DNA of 12,741 nt, from NCBI GenBank assembly GCA_002316795.1, contig DCEE01000047.1, positions 1 to 12,741 on the forward strand. Direction: 5' to 3'. How positions within the stretch are numbered: the first letter of the stretch is position 1; each line of letters begins with the position of its first letter. Both the position numbers and the translations under genes were made by a program. This DNA comes from Synergistaceae bacterium UBA1037. GTDB taxonomy: Bacteria > Synergistota > Synergistia > Synergistales > Synergistaceae. Below the pieces are notes generated by a model, which made no database searches, was not told the DNA's origin, and saw only the letters and a program-made list of their open reading frames with translations. This document shows positions 5,157 to 12,741 of this stretch, one piece after another.

Positions 5157-7070
5157 TCACTTTTTCAGGAGCAGCCTTTTGTCACCCACTCTGCGCGTGA
5201 CACCCTTACTGTCAAAATATTCCAAAATCGGGAGGATATATTTTCTGCTGCTTTCAGTCAGGTCGCGGACTCCGGCAAGGGTTATCTCTCCCCCGATCCC
5301 GGCAAGTTTTTTCCGCAGGTCTTCCTCTATGTCGGATAAGAGAAGATAGCCGTCCCCGATCAAGGCAAGGTCCTTTTTTTCTTTCAGGTATGTGATGATC
5401 CTGCTCATTTCCCTCTCCGAAATGCCGAGGGCCGCGCGCGCCTCTTCGATAGAAGGCATAGAGTATCCGGCTGAAAGGACAAACTCCCTGAGTCCGGAGA
5501 CCCCGGAGAAAAATTTAGCCTCGTCAAAGGGTTCAAAATCTGAAAGCCTGTACCTGTCTCCGTCAAGGACCAGCCATTTGTCCCTGAGAAAGATCTTCAG
5601 CAGTTCCCTGAGGAAACGCGGGTCGCCCGCAGAGAGGCATTTTGCTGCCTCCTCAGCCTCCATGCCCTTGCGCTCGGGGTGTTCGGAGTGAAATTTTCTA
5701 AGTTCCGACTGAAGCAGCTCTTTAAAACGGCCGACCCTGCCCGAAGAGATGTAAAATGTCTCGCCTGTCTTTATCACATATATCCTGCCCTTTGCATCCA
5801 GACTCGATACTGCGCTTTCAAGGGCGTTTTTCTCCATTCCAAGCAGCGAAAGTGCCTCGCCCGTGCTCAATATACCTCTGTAGTCGATAAGGGCTGCAAA
5901 ACGCTCCCTGTCGCTCTCTACGGATGAGATCACGTTGAGGAACGAGAGAAGGGATGCCTTTGACGACTTGCTTTTGGGACGCCCGCCCAGCGGGAGGAGC
6001 ACAATGCCTCCGGCTATCGTCCGCAGGGGGCTGTAGGTCCTGAGTATGAAGCGGGCTCCGCTGCTGACCGTTATCTCTTCTTCAGGGAGCAGCTGGGCCT
6101 GCGCATTCTCGCCGGGCAGTATCCTGTCTCTGTCAAGGAGAGATATCCTTGCAACAGTGTCTGTCGTCCCCACATGGAGCCTGAGCCTCTGCCAGTGCTC
6201 CACGGGATCGGTAAAGCAGGCAGGCACGCTTACACTGACGTCGATGCATCCCGTCGCAGAGAACATGTTCGGCGCCGCGAGGACGTCCCCTCTGCCTACC
6301 TTATCGAGGGATGTTCCTGATATATTTACTGCCACCCTCTGTCCCGCATAGGCCGTTGTGACGTTCTCACCGTGCACCTGGATAGATCTCACCTTGGAAG
6401 GTAGGCGGGCAGGCATTATCTCCACCTCGTCGCCCTCTGAAACGGATCCTTTTATCGCGGTCCCCGTAAGGACCGTTCCGAATCCGGAAATATGGAATGC
6501 CCTGTCTACGGGCATAAAGAAAGCCCCGTTCCTGTCCTTCTGCTTTGATGAGAGGACCATCTTTTCTATTTCTGTCAGAAGTTCCTCTATGCCGTCACCT
6601 CTCAGGGCCGAAACGAGGATGATCGGCCTGCCTTCCAGGAAGGTGCCCGCGGTGAGCGAATAGACGTCGTCCTTAGCCAGTTCAAGCATCTCTTCATCCA
6701 CCAGGTCTATTTTATTGATGACGGTAATGCCGTTCACTACGCCAAGAAGCGTCAGTATCTCAAGATGCTCCCTTGTCTGGGGCATGACACCGTCGTCTGC
6801 CGCGATGACAAGCATGACGGCATCGATGCCTGCCGCCCCCGCGACCATCTGTCTTATGAATTTCTCGTGGCCGGGAACGTCAATGATGCTGATGGTCTTT
6901 CCGGAGGGCAGGTCGAGCGGGGCGAATCCAAGCTCGATCGTCATGCCCCTCTTTTTTTCTTCAGCAAGCCGGTCACAGTCGACACCCGACAGTGCCCTCA
7001 CGACCGCGGTCTTTCCGTGGTCTATGTGTCCGGCTGTGCCTAAGACGAACGGATATTCTCTCTCAGTCAA
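5157..7070 (-). CDS. selB: SelB, selenocysteine-specific translation elongation factor
   Basis: SelB is a GTPase that brings Sec-tRNA to the ribosome at UGA codons marked by a SECIS hairpin. From TTG at 7070 (637 residues), the N-terminal G domain shows [11 protein letters not shown] (11-21), the switch segment [12 protein letters not shown] (39-50), DVPGHE (74-79) and NKID (119-122). EF-Tu-like beta domains follow. The C-terminal ~250 residues are helical and charged, consistent with the winged-helix repeats that bind SECIS RNA. The TTG overlaps the selA stop by 8 nt and has AAGGG 9 nt upstream. Another TTG in frame at 7100 would add 10 residues and is possible. Overlap with selA suggests translational coupling. 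The family call is certain; only the start is open. Confidence 0.96.
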   Translation of the reverse strand: MTEREYPFVLGTAGHIDHGKTAVVRALSGVDCDRLAEEKKRGMTIELGFAPLDLPSGKTISIIDVPGHEKFIRQMVAGAAGIDAVMLVIAADDGVMPQTREHLEILTLLGVVNGITVINKIDLVDEEMLELAKDDVYSLTAGTFLEGRPIILVSALRGDGIEELLTEIEKMVLSSKQKDRNGAFFMPVDRAFHISGFGTVLTGTAIKGSVSEGDEVEIMPARLPSKVRSIQVHGENVTTAYAGQRVAVNISGTSLDKVGRGDVLAAPNMFSATGCIDVSVSVPACFTDPVEHWQRLRLHVGTTDTVARISLLDRDRILPGENAQAQLLPEEEITVSSGARFILRTYSPLRTIAGGIVLLPLGGRPKSKSSKASLLSFLNVISSVESDRERFAALIDYRGILSTGEALSLLGMEKNALESAVSSLDAKGRIYVIKTGETFYISSGRVGRFKELLQSELRKFHSEHPERKGMEAEEAAKCLSAGDPRFLRELLKIFLRDKWLVLDGDRYRLSDFEPFDEAKFFSGVSGLREFVLSAGYSMPSIEEARAALGISEREMSRIITYLKEKKDLALIGDGYLLLSDIEEDLRKKLAGIGGEITLAGVRDLTESSRKYILPILEYFDSKGVTRRVGDKRLLLKK

Positions 7071-8499
7071 TGTTATCAGCCCTTGCTTCGTTAATGGCAA
7101 AGAGTTCCGTGAATCCTTCCAGGATCCTCTTTTCGTCCCTTTCTGAGACGGTGCGCATATGGAACATGACCCTGTCCCCTCCGGCTCCCGCTATGACCGG
7201 ATATTCAAGGAGCCTGAGCTTTTCCGCAAGCTTTCCCGCGCTTCCCAGTTCAGGCAGCCTCAGCGAGACAGCATATCCGGGAAGCACTGATCCGGGAAAA
7301 GACCCTCCGCCGACAGTGTCCTCTACGGGAACCACGTCCAACAGGACAGAACGCAGGCGCGTACTGCCCAAAAGGGCAGAGAGCTTTCTCCTGAACCTAA
7401 GCGCCTGCCTCCTGATGTCTTCAGGGTCTCTGTTTATCATTCTGTAAGTCGGGATGGATGCGGTATTGCCTTTAAGATAGAGCCTCAGTGTCGCCTCGAA
7501 GGCGGCAAGGGTCATCTTGTCTACCCTGAGCGCCCGCAGCAGCGGATATTTTCTAAGTTTGCCGATGAGATCCGCCGATCCCGCTATCACGCCTGCCTGC
7601 GGTCCTCCGAGAAGCTTGTCGCCGGAGAAAGTTACGAGATCCACCCCTGCGTCAAGGCAGGACCTGACGGTCGGATCCCCGCTGCAGCATGAGGTCCCGG
7701 TATCGACGAGCATCCCGCTCCCCAGGTCTTCCATAAAGATCAGGCCCCTGTCATGGGCAAGTTTTGCGAGCTCTTCGCGCGGGACGGACGAGGTAAAGCC
7801 CTGCAGGCTGAAGTTCGATGGGTGTACCTTTAGTATCATTGCGGTATCTTGGGTAAGGGCTGATTCAAAGTCCTTGAAATGCGTCATGTTGGTCGTCCCG
7901 ACCTCGACCATCCTGCTGCCGGAGAGCGCCATTATCTCGGGGATCCTGAAGGAACCGCCTATTTCGACAAGTTCCCCTCTGGAGATGACCGTCTCCCTGT
8001 CCTTCGCAAGCGCCCCGAGTGAAAGTATGACGGCTGCGGCATTGTTGTTTACAACTATGGCGGCCTCTGCGCCTGTGAGGCGGCAGATGAGCCACTCCAC
8101 ATGATCGTTTCTCTGCCCCCTGGATCCGGATGCCGGCGAATATTCAAGCGTCGAGTAGCACCCTGCCACGCTTGATACAGCCTCCATCGCCTCTTTGGCC
8201 AGGAGAGATCTTCCTAGGTTGGTGTGAAGTACGACCCCCGTAGCGTTTACGACCGGCTTCAGGCTTTTATAGGCCCTTGTCTTGAGTCTCTTTTCCGCTT
8301 CAGCTGCAATTTTATCGCTGTCAAATGCCGTGTCGGGATCTTTGAGAATTTTTGCCCTCTGATCGTCGAGGACCCCTGAAATTACAGATTTAACAGGATC
8401 ACGGCCGATCTCGGCCTCGTACCTGCCTATCCATGGCATCGAAAGGATCTTGTCCATCGATGGTATATTGCGCATGGCATTCTGGATCTTATCATTCAA
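7063..8499 (-). CDS. selA: SelA, L-seryl-tRNA(Sec) selenium transferase
   Basis: A PLP enzyme that converts Ser-tRNA(Sec) to Sec-tRNA(Sec) using selenophosphate, usually as a large ring-shaped oligomer. 478 residues, close to the ~460 of E. coli. Residues ~10-75 are the helical N-terminal domain that holds tRNA(Sec). [18 protein letters not shown] (81-98) is a strong family signature, and [12 protein letters not shown] (150-161) follows. The PLP-binding lysine is Lys295 in [13 protein letters not shown]. The start is TTG at 8499 with GGGAGGGG just upstream; the nearest ATG in frame (codon 9) lacks such a site. A promoter is visible at 8573-8600, inside the end of hemW. selB follows with an overlap, so the Sec machinery is one unit. 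No tRNA(Sec) or selD lies in the window. Confidence 0.97.
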   Translation of the reverse strand: MNDKIQNAMRNIPSMDKILSMPWIGRYEAEIGRDPVKSVISGVLDDQRAKILKDPDTAFDSDKIAAEAEKRLKTRAYKSLKPVVNATGVVLHTNLGRSLLAKEAMEAVSSVAGCYSTLEYSPASGSRGQRNDHVEWLICRLTGAEAAIVVNNNAAAVILSLGALAKDRETVISRGELVEIGGSFRIPEIMALSGSRMVEVGTTNMTHFKDFESALTQDTAMILKVHPSNFSLQGFTSSVPREELAKLAHDRGLIFMEDLGSGMLVDTGTSCCSGDPTVRSCLDAGVDLVTFSGDKLLGGPQAGVIAGSADLIGKLRKYPLLRALRVDKMTLAAFEATLRLYLKGNTASIPTYRMINRDPEDIRRQALRFRRKLSALLGSTRLRSVLLDVVPVEDTVGGGSFPGSVLPGYAVSLRLPELGSAGKLAEKLRLLEYPVIAGAGGDRVMFHMRTVSERDEKRILEGFTELFAINEARADNID

Positions 8500-8513
8500 G
8501 GGGAACCCCTCCC
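8499..8513 (-). promoter_or_regulatory. selA ribosome binding site, partly self-complementary
   Basis: On the minus strand, GGGAGGGG (8506-8513) is followed by TT and CCCC, then the TTG start. AGGG can pair with CCCT around the GTTC tetraloop, burying half of the Shine-Dalgarno next to the start codon. This decides the TTG start and may lower or regulate initiation. The hairpin is short, so this is a suggestion only. Confidence 0.5.
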
Positions 8514-8572
8514 GGCGGTCAGATAAAATATGGGATCATCAAATCAAAGAACAACGGCCATCTACAGGAAAC

Positions 8573-8600
8573 ATTATAATGTACAGGCGCCCGGAATCAA
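8573..8600 (-). promoter_or_regulatory. Promoter of selA-selB
   Basis: -35 TTGATT (8595-8600) and a perfect -10 TATAAT (8573-8578) with a 16-nt spacer. The -35 overlaps the hemW stop codon. The leader to the selA TTG is ~67 nt and shows no clear riboswitch fold by eye. Confidence 0.7.
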
Positions 8601-9739
8601 ACCAGTTCGGACCAGATCCTGTTGGCGACCCTCATTCCCTTTGGCGTCAGGGAGATCCTGTTCCCGGAAACGGAGTACAGGTCTTCGGGGAAGGCCTCCA
8701 ATAGTTTGATTATACGCGACTCTTCATCGGAACCGTATTTTTGGGCAAAGGCTTCCATTTCTATCCCCTGTTTCATCCTGAGTGCCAGCACAGCCGCTTC
8801 TGAAGCCCTGCGGCTTCCCTTGAGCCTCTCACCCGAAGCTATCGCGCTGGCCCCTTTTTTCAGGGAGCCCGAATACCTGCTCAGCCCGGAGATGTTTTTG
8901 TAGCGCCACCCCTTGATGTGGCCGGAAGCGCCGGGGCCTATCCCAAGATAGTCCCCTTCTTTCCAGTAATTTATGTTGTGCCTGCTTTCATGTCCGTATT
9001 TCGCAAAATTAGCTATCTCATACTGCCCAAATCCCTTTAATGGCAGATACCACTGGGCCCACCTGTACGGCAGATAGCCGTCCGAAAGTTCATCCTCCGG
9101 CATTGAGCCCCACTCTGTTCCGGGTTCGATAGTAAGCTGGTAGAGGGATATGTGCGCTATGCCGGAAGCCGCGGCCTGAGACAGTGTCCTGGCCCAGTTC
9201 CTGAAGGTCTGTCCCGGAAGCCCGAACATAAAGTCGGCATTGACTGAAAAGCCTGACGCGAGTGAGGCGGATATCGCCTCGCAGGCCCGCGCGGCGGTGT
9301 GAAGCCTGCCGAGCTGCGCCAGTTCAGCATCGTCGAAGCTCTGTACGCCGATGCTGACCCTTGTGGTGCGCCATTCCCTCCAGAAGAGCAGGTGATCTGC
9401 GCTGAGGGAGTTTGGATTTGCCTCGACTGTCACCTCTGCATCAGCATCGAACGTGAAGTGGCTCTCCAGCATCTCAGCGAGCCTGGCCCATTCGGGACCG
9501 CTCAGGACTGTCGGGGTGCCTCCTCCTATGTAGCATGTCGCAAGTGACGGCCTTCCTATCCGCGCTTCCCACCAATGAAGCTCCCTTTCCACCATTTCAA
9601 GCCAAAGGTCTTTCTCACCTTCTGAAGGGACCTTGCTCTCAAAGGCGCAGTAGGGACACTTCCTTTCGCAGAAGGGTACATGAAGATAAAGTGAGAGCCC
9701 CCCTGCGGGAGGCTCGAAAGGGTTTGCGTTTCCTGACAT
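8597..9739 (-). CDS. hemW: HemW, radical SAM haem chaperone (HemN-like)
   Basis: 380 residues from the ATG at 9739. The radical SAM cluster motif is HVPFCERKCPYCAF with Cys24, 28 and 31 (CX3CX2C), and the SAM-binding GGGTPT lies at 72-77. The C-terminal HemN_C-like region ends the protein. The CxxxCxxCxF form and the lack of the extra N-terminal segment of true HemN favour HemW, which binds haem and delivers it to respiratory enzymes, over oxygen-independent coproporphyrinogen oxidase. A frame extension to 9886 runs backward into lepA and is rejected. AGAGGAG sits just before the ATG, and the start overlaps the lepA stop by one base (TAATG), so the two are probably translationally coupled. 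The lepA-hemW pairing is also common in Firmicutes. Confidence 0.94.
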   Translation of the reverse strand: MSGNANPFEPPAGGLSLYLHVPFCERKCPYCAFESKVPSEGEKDLWLEMVERELHWWEARIGRPSLATCYIGGGTPTVLSGPEWARLAEMLESHFTFDADAEVTVEANPNSLSADHLLFWREWRTTRVSIGVQSFDDAELAQLGRLHTAARACEAISASLASGFSVNADFMFGLPGQTFRNWARTLSQAAASGIAHISLYQLTIEPGTEWGSMPEDELSDGYLPYRWAQWYLPLKGFGQYEIANFAKYGHESRHNINYWKEGDYLGIGPGASGHIKGWRYKNISGLSRYSGSLKKGASAIASGERLKGSRRASEAAVLALRMKQGIEMEAFAQKYGSDEESRIIKLLEAFPEDLYSVSGNRISLTPKGMRVANRIWSELV

Positions 9740-11550
9740 TATTTCTCCTCTGACTTCGTGACATCCATGAACGCGAGGAAGGCTTCCTGAGGTATCGAGA
9801 CCCTTCCCACCTGCTTCATGCGCTTCTTGCCCTCTTTCTGCTTTTCCAGCAGTTTCCGCTTTCTGGTTATGTCCCCCCCGTAGCACTTGGCAAGAACGTC
9901 TTTCCTGACTGCTTTTATGTTCATCCTTACGATGACCTTTTTCCCTACCGCAGCCTGTACGGGTATCTCAAAAAGCTGCCTCGGTATGAGTTCCTTGAGC
10001 TTCCCTACAACGGCATGCCCCCTGTGGTATGCCTGGTCCGCGTGACAGATGAAGGAGAAGGCGTCCACAGGCTCATCCTGCAGAAGAAGGTCCACCTTGA
10101 CGAGGTTGGCCGTCCGGAAGCCTATGTGGTCGTAGTCGAGGGAGGCATAACCCTTTGTGCACGACTTGAGCTTGTCGTGGAAGTCGAGTATGAATTCCGC
10201 AAGCGGCATGTCGTAAGTGAGCCTCACCCTTTCGGGCGTTATGTAGTCCATGCTGACATAAGTGCCTCTCTTGTCCTGGCAGAGCTGCATGGCGGCACCG
10301 ACAAACTGTTCCGGGATAAATATCGTCAGCTTGATGAAAGGCTCCCTTATCTCCTCGGTTTTGACCTGCTCCGGGAAGTCCGAAGGCTTATGCGCCTCTA
10401 TTATATCCTGATTGGTCAGCACTATCTGGTATACGACGTTGGGGGCTGTTGCGACCAGATCGACGCCGAACTCCCTGCTGAGCCTTTCCTTCGCTATCTC
10501 CATGTGGAGCAGGCCAAGGAAGCCGCAGCGGAATCCGAAGCCCAACGCGGCGGAGTTCTCCGGTTCAAAGCTGATCGCCGAATCGTTGATCTGCAGTTTT
10601 TCAAGGGCTTCCCGCAGCTGGTTTATGTCCTCCCTTTCCACGGGGTAGAATCCGCAGAAAACGACGGGCTTCACCTTTCTGTACCCCGGCAGCGGGACCG
10701 TTGCCGGACGCCTTGCCTCTGTGATGGTATCGCCCACGCGGGCCTCTTCTATGGACTTGACGCTCGCGGCGATGTATCCGACCTCGCCCGGCCCCAGCTC
10801 CGAGACCTTGACCATGTCGGGCCTGAATATCCCTACCTCGTCAAGCTCATAGTCACGGCCTGTCGCCATAAACCTTATGTTCTTTCCGGGCTGGAGGGTG
10901 CCGTTGACGACCCTTACATAGCAAATGACACCCTTGTAGTTGTCATATACCGAGTCAAAGATAAGGGCCTGTAGGGGGGCATCGGGATCACCCGACGGCG
11001 CGGGGACATCACGTACTATCCGCTCAAGGAGGTCCGCTATCCCCTCTCCTGTCTTTGCGCTTACGCTGACTGCGTCGTCGGCGTTTATCCCTATGATATC
11101 CTCCAGCTCTTTTTTCACCCTGTCGGGCTGCGCCGAAGGGAGGTCTATCTTGTTGAGGACGGGGATAAGCTCGAGGTTAAGGTCTATTGCAAGATAGCTG
11201 TTCGCGACAGTCTGGGCCTCGACACCCTGAGCGGCGTCGACGACCAGGACGGCGCCCTCGCACGCAGCCAGTGAACGCGACACCTCGTATGTAAAATCGA
11301 CGTGACCGGGAGTGTCAATGAGGTTGAGGATGTATTCCCGTCCGTCCCCGGCAGTGTAGTTCATCCTTACAGGGACAAGCTTTATTGTTATGCCGCGCTC
11401 CCGCTCAAGCTCAAGCATGTCGAGCAGCTGAGCCTTCATGTTCCTGCCGTCGATCGTACCCGTCTCCTCAAGCAGACGGTCGGCAAGCGTCGACTTGCCG
11501 TGGTTGACGTGGGCTATTATGCTAAAATTTCGGATCTTATCGAGGATCAT
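9739..11550 (-). CDS. lepA: LepA (elongation factor 4), translational GTPase
   Basis: 603 residues, the usual family length. I start it at the ATG at 11550, with GGAG 8 nt upstream; the GTG at 11559 lies inside that site. G-domain motifs: [11 protein letters not shown] (11-21), switch I end RERGITIK (50-57), DTPGH (79-83) and NKID (133-136). The LepA-specific C-terminal domain is clear, with [23 protein letters not shown], then IPQEAFLAF and a short tail. The protein binds ribosomes with GTP; proposed roles are back-translocation, stress rescue and 30S biogenesis. Oddity: residue 16 of the P-loop is Asn (codon AAC) where the family nearly always has Asp (AHIDHGKST). First gene of the lepA-hemW unit, driven from 11578-11607. 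Confidence 0.97.
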   Translation of the reverse strand: MILDKIRNFSIIAHVNHGKSTLADRLLEETGTIDGRNMKAQLLDMLELERERGITIKLVPVRMNYTAGDGREYILNLIDTPGHVDFTYEVSRSLAACEGAVLVVDAAQGVEAQTVANSYLAIDLNLELIPVLNKIDLPSAQPDRVKKELEDIIGINADDAVSVSAKTGEGIADLLERIVRDVPAPSGDPDAPLQALIFDSVYDNYKGVICYVRVVNGTLQPGKNIRFMATGRDYELDEVGIFRPDMVKVSELGPGEVGYIAASVKSIEEARVGDTITEARRPATVPLPGYRKVKPVVFCGFYPVEREDINQLREALEKLQINDSAISFEPENSAALGFGFRCGFLGLLHMEIAKERLSREFGVDLVATAPNVVYQIVLTNQDIIEAHKPSDFPEQVKTEEIREPFIKLTIFIPEQFVGAAMQLCQDKRGTYVSMDYITPERVRLTYDMPLAEFILDFHDKLKSCTKGYASLDYDHIGFRTANLVKVDLLLQDEPVDAFSFICHADQAYHRGHAVVGKLKELIPRQLFEIPVQAAVGKKVIVRMNIKAVRKDVLAKCYGGDITRKRKLLEKQKEGKKRMKQVGRVSIPQEAFLAFMDVTKSEEK

Positions 11551-11577
11551 TTCTGTCACTCCTTCAGTCAGCAGTAT

Positions 11578-11607
11578 ATTCTAGCCGAAAAAGCACCTCT
11601 TTATCAA
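11578..11607 (-). promoter_or_regulatory. Promoter of lepA-hemW
   Basis: -35 TTGATA (11602-11607) and -10 TAGAAT (11578-11583) with an 18-nt spacer, in the divergent intergenic region. The leader would be ~20 nt. TAGAAT is also the -10 of the ferredoxin and tRNA-Ala promoters here. Confidence 0.6.
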
Positions 11608-11683
11608 TCATTCTTTTTTACGATGGAAAAATCCGTAAAAGAGTTTATCCTGTCAATATCAATTCCGAGAGGGGCAATATAGA

Positions 11684-12741
11684 TTGGACCGTATAAAACT
11701 GAACATTACCGTATGTCTGCTGTTTCTGACACTCGCACTGCAGCTCCCGGCTTCGGCGCAGGACTGGCCGATGTTCCGCGCAAACATCCGCAGGACCGGG
11801 AATGCCGCCGACATTGCCGCCGGCGCAGATCTCACCGGGAGAAAGGACTGGACCGTAAAGATCCCCGATGCCGTCAGGTCTTCGCCTGCGATCTTCAACG
11901 ATTCCATAATATTCGGATCCAATAACGGCAACATCTACTCAATGGATCTTTATTCCGGAAAGATCAAATGGACCTTCCCCACAGGCAACTGGGTCGTATC
12001 CTCCCCCGCCATAGCTGACGGCAAAGTTTTCGCGGGTAGCTACGACAGCAGGATGTACTGCCTGGACGCAGATACCGGGAAGATGATATGGAAATTCACG
12101 ACTCACAACAGCATACATTCCTCCCCGGCAGTCGCTGACGGAATCGTCTACTTCGGCTCAAACGACGGCTTTGTCTATGCCGTTGACATAAAGACAGGCT
12201 GGCAGAAGTGGAGGTACAAGACAGAGCGGGCGGTGCAGGGATCCCCTGCTGTATCCGGGGGAGTGGTCTATGTCGGCAACGATGAGGGCAAGCTCTTCGC
12301 CCTGGATGCCGCCTCCGGAAAGCTAAGGTGGCGTGCCGTAGTCGGAGGACCGATAGTTTCCGCGCCTGCCGTTAAAGACGGCCATCTCTACTTCACAAGC
12401 CAGGACGGGAAGATCTACTGCGCGAGGATCAAGCATCAGGCGGTCATATGGAACTACGACTCAAAGGCGCAGATCGAGACCTCCCCCCTTGTCGAGGACG
12501 GAAGGGTAGTATTCGGCAACATCAGGGGGTGGGTCACCTCGCTTGACGCGCTTACCGGATCACCGGTGTGGAAATACAAGGCCAATGAGTCCGTCTACTC
12601 ATCCCCGGCCGCGTTTTCAGGGAAGATTTTCTTCGGGACCAACAGCGACGTCCTGGTCTGCCTTGACGGAAAGACAGGCAGCGTAGTCTGGAGGGCCCCC
12701 TTCAACGCCGACGTACTGACCTCACCCGCAATAGCAGGGGA
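11684..12741 (+). CDS. Secreted PQQ-type beta-propeller repeat protein (BamB-like), C-terminus cut by window edge
   Basis: My translation is open from TTG at 11684 to the right edge (352 codons, stop not reached). GAGAGGGG lies 9 nt upstream. The N-terminus is a signal peptide: basic start (DRIK), a hydrophobic core to ~21, then an ASA cleavage site before QDW at ~25/26. There is no lipobox cysteine, so unlike E. coli BamB it is probably not a lipoprotein. After a lead-in (DWPMFRANIRRTG), about seven repeats of ~38-40 residues follow, each with a pattern like SSPAVADGxVYFGSxDGxxYALDxxTGxxxW. This is the PQQ/WD40-like propeller repeat. No catalytic dehydrogenase residues can be assigned, so a binding or scaffold role in the periplasm is more likely than a PQQ enzyme; outer-membrane assembly is one option by analogy with BamB. 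Divergent from lepA; its own promoter is not clear. Confidence 0.88.
   Translation, partial: MDRIKLNITVCLLFLTLALQLPASAQDWPMFRANIRRTGNAADIAAGADLTGRKDWTVKIPDAVRSSPAIFNDSIIFGSNNGNIYSMDLYSGKIKWTFPTGNWVVSSPAIADGKVFAGSYDSRMYCLDADTGKMIWKFTTHNSIHSSPAVADGIVYFGSNDGFVYAVDIKTGWQKWRYKTERAVQGSPAVSGGVVYVGNDEGKLFALDAASGKLRWRAVVGGPIVSAPAVKDGHLYFTSQDGKIYCARIKHQAVIWNYDSKAQIETSPLVEDGRVVFGNIRGWVTSLDALTGSPVWKYKANESVYSSPAAFSGKIFFGTNSDVLVCLDGKTGSVVWRAPFNADVLTSPAIAG

Noticed and set aside
9740..9886. Upstream 49-codon extension of hemW
   Set aside because: It lies inside lepA, and the ATG at 9739 has AGAGGAG and the expected distance to the radical SAM motif.
10015..10974. Plus-strand open frame of 319 codons
   Set aside because: It is a shadow of lepA in GC-rich coding DNA; the minus-strand frame is unmistakably LepA.
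1..12741. CRISPR array, insertion sequence, prophage or toxin-antitoxin system
   Set aside because: No repeat-spacer pattern, transposase, integrase or paired small genes of that kind were seen; the only tandem repeat is the short array before tRNA-Ala.

Overview
The window is a bacterial chromosomal segment made almost entirely of core genes on the minus strand, with one divergent plus-strand gene at the right edge. Several features look like a diderm (outer-membrane-bearing) relative of the Firmicutes, for example Synergistota or Negativicutes. These are the Bacillus-like order veg-ispE-purR, a PurR of the Bacillus type, a Wzz-type polysaccharide chain-length protein and a secreted BamB-like propeller. 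The exact phylum is inference, not shown by the sequence. Several genes start with TTG behind good Shine-Dalgarno sequences.

Layout, left to right. (1) 1-2018: a surface-polysaccharide operon read leftward, wzz-like followed by a CapD/FlaA1-type membrane nucleotide-sugar epimerase/dehydratase that runs off the left edge. (2) 2019-2350: AT-rich non-coding DNA with candidate wzz promoters and the terminator of the tRNA-Ala unit. (3) 2351-2595: tRNA-Ala(CGC), transcribed leftward from a good promoter through a long leader that carries four exact 11-bp-spaced copies of a heptamer also found in the tRNA D-arm. (4) 2660-3019: promoter, a 59-residue [4Fe-4S] ferredoxin, a CAU-anticodon tRNA 7 nt after it and a strong terminator; this looks like one mRNA-tRNA unit. 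(5) 3034-4701: purR and ispE, 6 nt apart. (6) 4734-5083: veg with its own strong promoter and a perfect 11-bp-stem terminator. (7) 5157-8600: selA-selB, overlapping, with a promoter inside the end of hemW. (8) 8597-11607: lepA-hemW, overlapping by one base (TAATG), with a promoter in the divergent intergenic region. (9) 11684-12741: plus-strand secreted PQQ-type beta-propeller repeat protein, cut by the right edge.

Functionally, the centre is translation and cofactor work: LepA/EF4 and SelB are related translational GTPases, SelA makes Sec-tRNA for SelB, and HemW is a radical SAM haem chaperone. IspE acts in the MEP isoprenoid pathway and PurR controls purine genes. The presence of selA and selB implies that this organism makes selenoproteins, although no selenoprotein or tRNA-Sec is seen here. 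I found no CRISPR array, phage, insertion sequence or obvious novel system. The points most worth checking are an Asp-to-Asn change in the LepA P-loop, the phased repeat before tRNA-Ala, the ferredoxin-tRNA unit, and ispE-purR lying behind a strong terminator with no visible promoter.
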